Shown here piece after piece: positions 13,050 through 23,204 of a stretch of DNA of 64,000 nucleotides. The notes under the pieces were generated by a model. The model saw only the letters and a list, made by a program, of their open reading frames with translations. It did not search any database and was not told the DNA's origin. The stretch lies in NCBI RefSeq assembly GCF_000003195.3, contig NC_012872.2, forward strand, positions 50,201,695 to 50,265,694. The letters run 5' to 3'. This DNA is from Sorghum bicolor. Lineage: Eukaryota > Streptophyta > Magnoliopsida > Poales > Poaceae. Made by a program: the position numbers and the translations under genes. The first letter of the stretch is position 1. The number at the start of each line of letters is the position of its first letter.

Positions 13050-13523
13050 AAGATTTGGAGGTCCAGCTTGGGGAACCTAAAAATCCCAATCCCTCGCCGG
13101 GAGGTAAATCGGTATTTATACACATTGTTTAATTTCTTGCATAATTAATTCTTGCATTATCCATATTTATTCATAGCATTATTATAATAATCAAAAGCCC
13201 CATTTAAATAATATTTATGGTGTGTGACAACCCATATTTATTAATTATTATGGAGGCACAAAAAATATTTTCCATTATCATTTCAATAAGTTTCAATTCT
13301 CATAGATTTTCCTACATTATATTTAATGATAGCAACCTTCTAGAAGCATGACCCCCACTCCTTGGGTCCCACATGTCATACACCACATCTTGAGATCCAC
13401 CAACATATTTCCACTCACCAGCATTTTTCCACCGTCCAACCAACAACCACTCAACATTATTCTGCGTAAGAGCTAAGCAACGGAGGGAGTGGAGAAAACG
13501 CAGCCAGGATGGCCACCAAAGGT
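13050..13523 (+). other. Element B spacer after gag-protease
   Basis: AT-rich and without a credible reading frame. It separates the protease from the candidate internal promoter. No RT, RNase H or integrase remnants were found in any frame. Confidence 0.6.
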
Positions 13524-13580
13524 GGGTGCCCGCCCACCTACAGAGGGTGCCCGCCCTGTCCTTCCTTCACCCTATAAAAA
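13524..13580 (+). promoter_or_regulatory. Candidate internal promoter of element B
   Basis: Two identical GGGTGCCCGCCC boxes (13524-13535, 13545-13556) are followed by TATAAAAA at 13573-13580. The boxes are one base from the paired GGGCGCCCGCCC boxes of the B LTR; the 3' LTR itself carries one GGGTGCCCGCCC version. The site lies 353 bp upstream of the second ORF. A strong splice donor (GTAAGT at 13745) and an acceptor-like AG at 13923-13924 would remove most of the leader. The element A counterpart is at 23002. Inferred, not shown. Confidence 0.55.
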
Positions 13581-13925
13581 GCCACTTCCTACCTCCAACT
13601 TCTTCACACAAGCATTCCAGAAAACCACGCAAGTTTTAGTTTCCGAAGAAGGAGCTCTTGTAGTGAAGTGAGAAGGAGAATAGAGGGGAATAGAAGAGTG
13701 AAAGAGAGTTTGGTAGCCCTGGAGTAAGAGAGCAAGGTTCATTGGTAAGTAGTGATCCCGCTGTCCAAAGCGGAATTGAAAGTTGTTTAGGGGGAGGTAC
13801 TGCCAAAATAAAAACTTGTCTTGACGACTAACCCCTGGACTACTAACATTTCGGACAGCTCACCACTAACATTTTTTCTCTCACATTTTCCACTAGTTGT
13901 GTTTGTGTCAACTTTTGTCTGAAGG

Positions 13926-15004
13926 ATGTTCAAGAAGGTGAAGAACGCAGGGAAGGCCCTCAAGAACATTAGTACGAGGAGCTCATCCTGACACTCCTCG
14001 CACCAGTCAGAGATGAGCGTCGATCCGACGTCCCCGCAAGCTCTTTCATCTTCATCTGATCCGCGAGTCAAGGTCCTCCTCAAGACAGGAGACCTTGGAC
14101 TGAAGACCCGCAGGGAGAAGGAAGTTTTCCAGCAGCTAAAGAACAAGGATTTCATTCACACCCCCACTCTTGATCCTATCCTGCTACAAGAAACAGGTAT
14201 GGATACTGAATTTGACTTGATTTTCCAGATGGTGGGATGGACAAATTTTTGGGACATAACTGAGCTGGGTTCCCGTCTCCTCACCATTGAATTTCTTTGC
14301 ACTTTGCAATATTATGAGGGAGGAATCGCTTTTCGGATGTTCAAACAGGACATTATGCTGTCTTGGAGAGAACTGAGCGACCATCTCGGTTTCTCTTCAA
14401 GATGCATCTTGGACATTGACTCCGACTTGCCCAATTTTGAGAGGCACCAGTTCTGGAGAGAGATATCTAGAGATGAGTTTTATAGTCAAGCCCGAACCAG
14501 CGACATGGAACACCCCACTCTTAGGATGTTCGACAAATGGCCCGGGTACAATCTTTTCCATCGTGATGATATTAGAAAAGTAAGAGTAGGAGATTTGCAA
14601 CTTCTAATGCTGCTATAAATAAAATACCCACTTCACCTGTTAATCTTTTGGTTTCTCATTGGCTTAGTATACCTAGTCTTCAGGGACCTATCGGTTGTAC
14701 TTCACTCGTCACTCGTCTAGCCTCTAATCTTAATTTGCTAGAAAACTCATCATTGGAATTCATTCACGAGTTACGAATTTATCATGGCTATGACACATTT
14801 AGGCAAGCTTGGATGTTGAAAAAAGAGGGGAACGTAATGTATATGTTATACGATAATAAAGGCAAGATTCGGTTACCTAACCCGAACCTTGGCCTCTATG
14901 TCATTCAAAATTATTTGATTGAGACTGCAGTGACACCGGTAAACCAGAGAGCTCCACAACGAGTGGCATCTGAAAGGATGACCACCCATCAAGAATGCAC
15001 CTGA
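13926..15004 (+). pseudogene. Element B second ORF, ATHILA ORF-1-like
   Basis: Start ATG 13926 (MFKKVKNAGKALKN) aligns with the start of the element A homologue. The frame has TGA at 13989, then runs open to TAA at 14616. It continues after a one-base frameshift near 14610 in the frame of 14648 to TGA 15002. Conserved blocks shared with A include GMDTEFDLIF, GWTNFWDI, LSWRELSDHLGF, CTSLVTRLAS and the basic N-terminus. The family (ATHILA ORF-1, also annotated as 'putative plant transposon protein') has no proven function; it lies in the position where other retroelements carry env-like genes. It sits downstream of a candidate internal promoter. Confidence 0.7.
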
Positions 15005-15499
15005 TATGGAGCTGATCCCGGGCCGGAAGAAGCAGCGCACCTGCATTATTGCGACTACAACCCCCGAGTCCTTCGAGACCCATGGGTTCGACATGCTCAA
15101 CCACAAGAGCCAACACAGGAGACATGGCCAGAGGGCAAAGATCACCAGTGGACAAACCCGCCTTTCCATATAGGCAGGTAATCCACTGATCCATATGGAG
15201 CTTCAGGGTCTAGATCCCAGCCCCAATTCGATGCAGGACGGTACTCTGACGCCTCTTATGCTTTCACGAACGACTACTACCAAGAGGCTAGCGCCTTCTT
15301 CAACAGCACCGACAACACCCTTCTCGCCATCCAAGATAGGCAAGCAGAACATGGACGAGTCTTGGAACAGCAACAAAAGTGGAACCAGGACCACGCCACT
15401 GCAGTACAAGAACTGAGGTAAGACACCACGACGATGAACAACAACATCACCACCATGATGCGATTCTAGAACATTGGGTAAGACCGACAACAACATCCA

Positions 15500-15521
15500 G
15501 CTTGGGGGAGTTCCTCCCGGT
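15500..15521 (+). promoter_or_regulatory. Internal polypurine-tract-like motif with hairpin (B)
   Basis: GCTTGGGGGAG at 15500-15510 is directly followed by TTC and CTCCC, giving a small hairpin. The same core is repeated next to the 3' LTR at 17013. Elements A and F have it at the same relative place, 1.4-1.7 kb before the 3' LTR. Confidence 0.5.
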
Positions 15522-17012
15522 TTTATCAAGCAAGTTTTTATTTGTTCCTCTTATTTATTCTTTTCTGTTTTAGTGTTTTATTTATATTAAAAAAAACTTA
15601 GAAAACCCAATAAATATTTTTCTTGCTTTAATTTGCTGCATTCTATAAACATGAAAACAAAATAAAAAGAGTGTAGATAAGTGTGCTTTATTTATCTACT
15701 AAGTGTTAATCTCTAGGAAAATAAAAAGATTAAAAAAATGCATGATGGAAATGATGAACAGTTGCTCTGTTTGCTTACTTTCAAGTACCTAGCGTTTATA
15801 TTAAAGTTCTTCCAGGAATTACTAAAACTAAAATTCACTATCTATGGAAGCATGAACCTAAAACCAAAGTCTAGGTAAGAGAAGGACATGATATAAAGTT
15901 TGAGCTACTGTTTATCTTGTTCCTACTACACTAAGTTCTGGAGATTTATTTTAAAAACTTGCAAATCACATGATGAGTTCCTAGCATTACAAAATTCTTA
16001 CCATAGCCATATGTTATAATTTCTACATCTTTTGCTACTTATATTCACATTGAGTTTGATCGAGCTGTGTAGACCCTTAGGAGCTTTTCATGTGGTTAAA
16101 TTAAGATATTCACTTGCACACATCTACTACACCATCCACCACCATTCATTAAAATGGCTAAAATTATTATCACTCATTGTCCCAAGTGTTGTTATTCTCT
16201 CTCTCCAAAAAGATTCAATGCAGAAGAGGCATGGGTTATGCAAAAATATGCGAGGAAATAAAAAGGGGCAAGTCCCCGGAACCTCGAAAAAGAAAGAAAA
16301 GAGTGAGACGAGAGGTAAAAATGGACAAGTGTCTGGAGTAGAATTAGGGGCACAAAGATGCCCGCCTGAGCAGAAAAAATGGACAAGTGTCCGACAGTAG
16401 AATTAGGGGTATTTACTACCCACCTGAAAAAAAAGAGAGATAGCCCATGTTCTCCCAAAAGCAAAGATCAAGAGAGGAGGAGAGATAGCAATATGAGGAG
16501 CAATGAGAAGTAAGTTTTATCATCACTTATATTTCCACCATCACTATCATTTACTCCACCACACATGCACATCCCGATTTAATTATATGCTGAGTTCCTT
16601 TGGATCCATGGCTCAATTAGACAACATATGTATGAGCTGTTTTTTTCACACCTATGAGCTCCACGTAAACATTCCCTTAGTTTTAGGTAAGTGACATTTT
16701 TGTAAGGATCCACAAATACCACATATAAAGAGACTTGAGAGAATCATAGCTGGGAACTCTGAGTTTTATTTTTGAAAACTTATGCAAAACTCCAGAACAA
16801 AGGTAAAGTATAGATAGGAGGAATAGTGCTTGGCTTAACTATTTGTCTTTTGATTACTTAAGACTTAAGTGCAGGTACTAAGCTCCATGACACTTCACTC
16901 TAATCTGGAAGAATTTTTATGTAAAAGCATGTGTGCCTGTCAGGAAAGAAAACATCGAAGCAACTCCTGATCCATCTGAGTTTAGCTGTTTGCTCAGGGA
17001 CGAGCAAAGGGT
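15522..17012 (+). other. Element B 3' non-coding region
   Basis: About 1.5 kb, AT-rich, with no supported gene. A short purine-rich stretch around 16240-16330 and an inexact repeat of a GACAAGTGTC(C/T)G(G/A) motif at 16324 and 16381 are the only features noted. The corresponding regions in A (24622-25987) and F (55687-57340) are similar in length and equally non-coding. Confidence 0.55.
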
Positions 17013-17025
17013 AAGCTTGGGGGAG
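17013..17025 (+). promoter_or_regulatory. Polypurine tract of element B
   Basis: AAGCTTGGGGGAG lies two bases before the 3' LTR, the expected place of the plus-strand primer. Confidence 0.85.
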
Positions 17026-17027
17026 TT

Positions 17028-18392
17028 TGTTGACGGTCCTTAAGTACTAAATTTAACCATCAACTAAACATGGAAAAGGATCAATATGCACCAAACACCT
17101 ATAATTAGGGTTTTATCTGACAGAATTCCACGGGAATGAACGGGAGGCCGATCGGGCCCGGGGGCAGGGTGCCCGCCCTCCCCCCTTGGGCGCCCGCCCT
17201 GCCGTGGTGGCCAATCAGAGCAGGTCTCGCGGATCGTGCCCCACCACCTCTAATCTTCAAGAATAACCGTGCGATCAATGTCAGTTTGCTCTGATGGCCC
17301 ACATTCACTTGAGGGGCTATATAAGCAAGGCCTCACCACCCCAAGGGGGAGGAGAAATCATTATCAGAGGAAGCCATCAAAGTTAGGGTTTTAGAACTTC
17401 TCTCCCACAGAGAATTAGAATTAGCTACTCCTAGTTCCTTCAAGTTCTATAAGATTGATTAGACAGAATTAGAGAAGTAGAGCCTAGCGCTCTGGATTTC
17501 AGATCTTCATCAATAAAGATTGGTATTATTTCATATCTTTCTCTACTACTTTATTCTAATTGCATTATGTCTCTATTTATTATGTTCTTAGTTTGCTCTA
17601 GTTCTATATTTGATATAGTTATGATTGATAATGTGTTTATGTATAAGTTTGCAAAGCGCTTAGCTCTTGACACGCGGGAGTTAAGTGGTAGATCACATGT
17701 GGGTGTGGTGCTTAGATGTTATTTACCTGCAAATGTATCCTATTGGCCGGGTCGTGTGGTAGTTCGCGATGGTGACAGCTTTGTTGATTCTTATATAGTC
17801 CACCCTCCGTTGATAGGACAGGCAGAATTTGTATTGCGGAGTAAGTCTTGCTATGTTCTGATTTACTTTAGCAATATTCCTTATACATGAATGAAGAGTC
17901 TTTTATGCTATATATGATCTTGTAGATAACTAGAGTAGATTGTGACTTAGTAGGTAGTAGATACTTAGAATCCATTCTCTAGCTAATCCGACTTCACCTT
18001 ACATATATGAGGAGTAGTCTATTTTCTAATCGCTGTGTTATTTACCCATGAGCTTATATTTCATTATCATTATTGTTATGGCTTACTCCCTGCCAAAGCA
18101 AGTGACTGTGTGACGAGTTCCTCATTAGTAATCATATTCTTGCAAGTTTATCTCTAGCCTATGCCTTGATAGATTTTATTTACCTCCACCGTTCTCTTAA
18201 GCAAAATTATAAATAACGATACCCGAAATACTTTCCTCGTGAAATGCTACAATGAGGTATTTTATCTGTGCACTTGCGGATAGAATAGATTATTTTCTAG
18301 AGAGCCTTCATATTCATAAATACCTTAGTACACTCTGGCACCATGCTAAGGATGACAACCTAGTATTCAAGTGGTGTTAGCAAGTGTCAACA
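17028..18392 (+). repeat. 3' LTR of element B with 131-bp deletion
   Basis: 1365 bp. Compared with the 5' LTR it lacks the segment corresponding to 9405-9535, which is flanked by CCACG direct repeats (9405-9409 and 9536-9540), one of which remains. Otherwise it is collinear. The 107-codon ORF (17567-17890) is kept. Confidence 0.9.
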
Positions 18393-18397
18393 AACAC

Positions 18398-18844
18398 ACT
18401 AGCCAGAATTCGAGGTGAGATTGTCCAATGCTCATGACTTTAGCTTAGGATGCTACTTGAAGCACTTTGATGCTTTAGGGAACATTCCAACAACCAAAGC
18501 TAGCATAGGGAGTAACAATGCATGCTTAAGGGTCCCCATGGTCCATGGGAATCACTTTGGTGCTTGTCCCTTCTTTTGCTTTCTCCTTCTCTTTCACCAA
18601 ACACTAAACATGGGAATCCGAGGCAACCAGCAGCAACTTTGGGTCAAGACCACCACCATCTTTATCAGACAACCCAACATAGCATGATTAAAGTGGTGGG
18701 GGCAAAAAGTCATGATCGACCGATCGTGCTTTTTGTCCCACTTGGTGAATTTTTGCAAGCACGAGGCTAGGTCTCCTGTCCATAGTTGAAGGCATGCTTC
18801 AAAGGGGGTGAACCCCGGTCAGCCGACCAGCCCTATGGGGGCGT
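18398..18844 (+). other. Element A internal spacer between B and D
   Basis: Non-coding. It contains an imperfect hairpin around 18695-18742 (CAAAAAG...CTTTTTG arms around GATCGACCGATC) and GGTCAGCCGACCAGCC at 18817-18832, which resembles motifs of the A LTR. Rejoined across D, it leads directly into the TATA box at 23002. Confidence 0.55.
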
Positions 18845-18849
18845 CTTGC

Positions 18850-19265
18850 TGTCGATGAAAGCTAGTCGGCAGTCTATCTTGGGGTATACCCACGGTAGTA
18901 GTTTATTGGCAGACAGGTGCGCAAGCTCCGAACTTGATGGCGACGCAAGACACAGACAAGGATTTTATCCAGGTTCAGCCGCTGAGTGGGCGTAATACCT
19001 ACGTCCTGTGTCTGATTATATTGCTGTAAGTTGCATTGAATTATTGTTGTTGTTGTGGATGACCTATCTTCTAGGAGACCTCTGCCCCTCCTTAAATGTC
19101 CTGAAGGGACAGAGTTACAAGCAAAGTGTCCGTACAATATCTTGTAGCCTTGTGGTGCACGCCGACCAGCATCGTGCGCTGCACGTCTTCATCTTGTGGG
19201 CTGAGCCACCTCTGATGGTGCGGCCCATGTCAACCCATGAGGGTATAGGGGTTTATACCCCCACA
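18850..19265 (-). repeat. 3' LTR of element D
   Basis: 416 bp on the minus strand, about 92 percent identical by eye to 22563-22980. It includes a TTTAAGGAGGGGCAGAGG segment where the other copy has a TATATAAGG box. Confidence 0.85.
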
Positions 19266-20061
19266 GCTAGTCCCCGAGCACCGTGTATTGTGATGTAACA
19301 CACCGTCTTGAGCTTCTTCGACAAGTGAGGCTTGACGTCTTCGATAAGCAGGAAAATCGCCTGAACAGTTGCAACGGTATTTTAACTAACTCAAAAGACA
19401 GTTGATCAACATTGACATCGAAGAAGCAGGTTGTTCGAAGAATGCATGGTGCTCTTAATCAAAAAATATTTCTTTCCTGATGAAATGTGCACACTTTACT
19501 TTTCTGAAAAGTATAGACTTTCAAAAAGCAAGCATATTCACCGTAAGGTGAAGTGTGCCCACTTAGTCCCCGAGCCTGGTAGTAGGTGACGTAGGCATGT
19601 GGTGCTAGGGTCTAAAGAGAAAAAACCACATAGAAAATCTGATACTGAAATGCATCGCCAGATGCATCATACCGATGTAGTCCTCGAGCTTGCTGGAAGG
19701 CGAAGTATGAGCCTTGTAGCAAGGTCTAAAAAATTAAAATTATCTCGTCCAATTCATATGTAACCTAGAAAAGCAATCCCCGAGCTGTGGTTGGAGAGTA
19801 ATCAAATCAAGCCCGAGCACAGCATAGGTAGTGATTGATGAGTCCCCGAGCATGGTTGGGAATGTAATCGTGCTCGGTGGTCAGCACAGTCCCCGAGCAC
19901 GGCATAGAGACTGGTCGATCAGTCCTCGAGCATGGTTGGGAATGTAAATATGCTCGATGGTCGGCACAGTCCCCGAACACGGCGTAGGGGTTGGTGGACA
20001 AGTCCCCAAGCGTGGTTGGGAATGTAAACGTGCTCGGTGGTCAGCACAACATAGAGACTAG
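19266..20061 (-). repeat. Element D internal region with GTCCCCGAGC minisatellite
   Basis: From about 19808 the sequence consists of units of about 80 bp built on AGTCCCCGAGCAYGGTTGGG and GTGCTCGGTGGTCRGCAC. About three units lie left of solo LTR C and more than one continues at 21586-21690, so the array was split by C. The flanking part (19266-19800) has scattered single copies of the CCCCGAGC core (near 19273, 19566 and 19780). No coding capacity was seen. Confidence 0.7.
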
Positions 20062-21580
20062 TGTTGACGGTCCTTAAGTACTAAAATTAATAATCAAATA
20101 AACATAAAAAAGGATCAATATGAAACAAACATCTAGAATTAGGGTTTTATCTGATAGAATTCCATGAGCTTTGGTGTTTATCTATTTCTACAGGGGGTTA
20201 TCAGAGAATATGGAGAGAAGGCCCACATGTCATGTTTACAATGAGATAATTACGTGCCGCGCAATTTTCTTCAATCTAGAAGACTCCAGAAGCCACGAGA
20301 CTGAAGCGGAGGCGAAACGGGGCCAGAGGTAGGGCGCCCGCCCTCCTGCCCTGGGCGCCCGCCCCCTCTGTGAGTCCAATCAGGACTCTATTTCGTGGGA
20401 GATCTCCACCGACCTAAAGGATCAATCTAAACCATACAATCAATGTCGGTTTGATCTGACGGCCCAAATTCACTTGAAAGGACTATATAACTAAGGCCTC
20501 TCCACCACTGGGAGAGAGGAGAAGAGAAGAAATCATTATTCAGAGGTAGCCATCAAAGTTAGGGTTTAGAGCTTCTCTCCCACAGAGAATTAGAATTAGC
20601 TACTCCCTAATCCTTCAAGTTTAGAGGTTTGATTAGATACGCATTAGAGAAGTAGAGCACTACGCTCTGGATTCGGATCTTCGGGTATAAAGATTGGTAT
20701 TATTCATATCTTTCTCTAATTCTTTGTTCTAATTGCATTATGTCTCTAATTATTATGTTCTTAGTTTGCTCTAATTCAACATCCGATATAGTTATGATTG
20801 ATAATGAGTTTATGTATAAGTTTGCAAAGCGCTTAGCTCTTGACGCGAGGGAGTTAGGTGATAGATCACATGTGAGCGTGGTGCTTAGATGTTATTTATC
20901 TGCAAATGTATCCTATTGGCCGGGTCGTGTGGTAGTTCGTGATAGTGACAGCTTCGTTGATTCTTATATAGTCCACCCTCCGTTGATAGGACAGGCAGAA
21001 CTGGTATTGTGGAGTAAGTCTCGCGATGTTCTAATTTACTTTAGCAATGTTCCTTATACATGAATGAAGAGTCTTTTATGCTATACATGATCTTGTAGAT
21101 AACTAGAGTAGATTATGACTTAGTAGTTAGTAGATAACTTAGAATCCATTCTCTAGCTAATCCGACATCACCTACATATATGAGGAGTAGTCTAATTTCT
21201 AATCGCTGTGTTCTTTATCCCTTGAACTTATAATTCATTATCCTTATCTTTATGGTTTACCCCCTGCTTAAGTATGTGACTGTGTGACGAGTTTCTCATT
21301 AGTAATCATGTTCTTGCAAGTTTATCTCTAGTCTATGCCTTGATAGATTTTGTCCTTATTTTAATTTCATCCCTTTTGTTCTCTCAAGCAAAATTATAAA
21401 TAACGATACCTGGAATACTTATCCTGGTGAAATGCTACAATGAGGTGTTTTATCTATGCGCTTGCGGATAAAATAGATTATTTTCTAGAGAGCCTTTACA
21501 TTTATAAATACCTTTGTACACTCTCGCACCATGCTGGGGATGACAACCTAGTATCTAAATGGTGTTAGCCAGTGTCAACA
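20062..21580 (+). mobile_element. Solo LTR C (B family)
   Basis: 1519 bp from TGTTGACGG to TGTCAACA, with perfect ACTAG duplications at 20057-20061 and 21581-21585 and no internal sequence. It arose by recombination between the LTRs of a full element that had inserted into the minisatellite of D. It is full length compared with B, includes GGGCGCCCGCC(C) boxes near 20331-20365 and a TATATAA box near 20485, and keeps the 107-codon ORF open (20740-21063). Confidence 0.92.
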
Positions 21581-21585
21581 ACTAG

Positions 21586-22543
21586 TCGACAAGTCCTGGA
21601 GCGTGGTTGGGAACGTAAACATGCTCGGTGGTCGGAGCAGTCCCTGAGCATAGCGTAGGGAATAGTCGACAAGTCCCAGAGCGTAGCTTGTTGACTGGGC
21701 CAAACTCCTGAAAAATAATATAGAGAAGAGGTAGTACATGATGTATAAATAAACTCTAGATAAAAAATCAGCACTGAGATAAGTTTTAGATTTTTTGTTA
21801 TAAATTTAGCATGAGTAGTTAATTCATCCTAGAGCTTGTACCAGCTTTGGTCTAGCCAACAATCAGCATGAGATGCGGAACCTAGGCACGCATAGGATTA
21901 CCAGCCTCGCTAGAAAGTTACTGCCGACCACCGGCAACGCAGAGGGTGGATCTCATGCACGTGTAGGGAGGAGTCAAAGACAGTGCTAGCTCTGGAAAAC
22001 TCGTGTAGGAGAAAAACTAATTGACTATCCAAAAAGTTGTTTTTGAAGGATAATAAAAAATATTATGCCAATAATAAATAAAATATTAGAAGTGTACTTA
22101 TCTTTGGACGAAAGTCTGGTCGGTGGCGACAAAATTGTCTGGCCCTCGAGCTTTTTGACTTGTTGTCATGACAGTGGTCGCGGTTGTCATAGTGTCATTC
22201 TTCGTGGTGATTATTATTGTGACTAGTGGTCAGAGCAAGTAGGCCAAACAACTTGGCCGATAGCCTGGGCAGGTCGGTGTCGTCGATCTACCTCCCTTTG
22301 TAGCAGGAAAGCGGGTGACATGGCGTGGTCGGAGATGTTGCTGGAGTAGTCGGAGTCGTAGCCAGCGTGGTTGGAGCCGTGGCCGATGTCGATGAAGAAG
22401 TGATTGGCACAGATCGGATCTACGCCTCCTCTATGGTCATGGCGGTGAAGCTGTTGAAGCCGACGATGAACGTGAAGCCGCCCGCCATGGACGCGAAGTC
22501 GGGGATGATGCCATCTTGTTCATCTAGGAGAGCTGTACGCACA
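21586..22543 (-). other. Element D internal region and 5' leader
   Basis: Includes the rest of the minisatellite (to about 21690), then AT-rich sequence and a GC-rich stretch at about 22280-22540 that would be the beginning of gag on the minus strand. That stretch has an in-frame stop after a few dozen codons and no recognisable Gag domain. Probably a large internal deletion derivative. Confidence 0.5.
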
Positions 22544-22561
22544 CCCCTACGTGGTGCGCCA
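22544..22561 (-). promoter_or_regulatory. Putative primer binding site of D
   Basis: On the minus strand TGGCGCACCACGTAGGGG follows the 5' LTR after one base. Similar TGGCGC...AGGTAGGGG sites are usual in grass Tat elements; the tRNA was not identified. Confidence 0.5.
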
Positions 22562-22562
22562 C

Positions 22563-22980
22563 TGTCGACGAAAGCTAGTCGGCAGTCTACCTTGGGGTAT
22601 ACCCATGGTAGGAGTTTATCGGCAGACAGGTGCGCAAGCTACAAACTTGATGGCGACGCAAGACACAGACAAGGATTTTATCCAGGTTCGGCCGCCGTGT
22701 GGGCGTAATACCTATGTCCTGCGTCTGATTATATTGTTGTGAGTTTAATTGAATTGTTGTTGTTGTGTATGACCTGTCCTCTAGGGGACCTCTGCCCCTC
22801 CTTATATATCCTAAAGGGACAGAGTTACAAGCAAAGTATCCTATTTGGTACAATATCTTGTAGCCTTGTGGTGCACGCCGACCAGCATCGTGCGCCGCAT
22901 GTCTTCATCTTGTGGGCCGAACCACTTTTGATGGTGCGGCCCATGTCAACCCATGAGGGTATAGGGGTTTATACCCCACA
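22563..22980 (-). repeat. 5' LTR of element D
   Basis: 418 bp on the minus strand. On that strand a TATATAAGGAGGGGCAGAGG promoter segment is present. It starts TGTGGGGTATAAACC and ends TCGTCGACA. Confidence 0.85.
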
Positions 22981-23001
22981 CTTGCCATGCCCTTTCACCC
23001 C

Positions 23002-23009
23002 TATAAATA
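23002..23009 (+). promoter_or_regulatory. Candidate internal TATA box of element A
   Basis: CCCCTATAAATAGTC is a canonical plant TATA box, 203 bp upstream of the second ORF. In the element before D inserted, GGTCAGCCGACC (18817) lay about 45 bp upstream. That motif type is typical of the A LTR U3. Element B has an equivalent arrangement at 13524-13580. Confidence 0.5.
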
Positions 23010-23204
23010 GTCACCCAATGTGAGCTCAATCCCACACCAAAACCAGCAGAATCATCTCGAGCTCACTTGGCCTTCTCTCTTCTCTTTAGTGTTCCAAGTC
23101 TTCTCAAGCTTAGTGTAATAGTAGCTAAAAACCCAAAAACATTTCCCTTCAGCATAGTAGTATAGTAGGAAGCTTGGTCTTGTTTGTTCACTTGTGAAGC
23201 TAGC

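Larger units (their letters stand above)
9305..18392 (+). mobile_element. Element B: non-autonomous Athila-like LTR retrotransposon
   Basis: LTRs 9305-10799 and 17028-18392 start TGTTGACGG and end TGTCAACA. The target duplication AACAC (9300-9304 and 18393-18397) is perfect. The interior holds a degenerate primer site, one gag-protease frame with three stops, a candidate internal promoter, an ATHILA ORF-1-like ORF and two AGCTTGGGGGAG tracts. There is no RT or integrase. The LTRs differ at roughly 50 sites by eye (about 3-4 percent), plus one 131-bp deletion in the 3' LTR. It inserted into A. C (20062-21580) and F (54329-62285) belong to the same LTR superfamily. Confidence 0.9.
18850..22980 (-). 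mobile_element. Element D: non-autonomous Tat-like retrotransposon
   Basis: Two minus-strand LTRs, 22563-22980 (5') and 18850-19265 (3'), start TGTGGGG and end CGACA. The target duplication CTTGC (18845-18849 and 22981-22985) is perfect. Without the nested solo LTR it is only about 2.6 kb. The interior has a putative primer site (TGGCGCACCACGTAGGGG, 22561-22544), a short GC-rich leader and about 80-bp tandem repeats, but no pol genes. LTRs differ at roughly 8 percent by eye, making it the most diverged LTR pair in the window. It inserted into A, about 150 bp before the A second-ORF leader. Confidence 0.85.

Noticed and set aside
19808..20056. Regularly spaced repeats resembling a CRISPR array
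   Set aside because: Plant retrotransposon minisatellite: units are diverged tandem copies, without short identical repeats and unique spacers.
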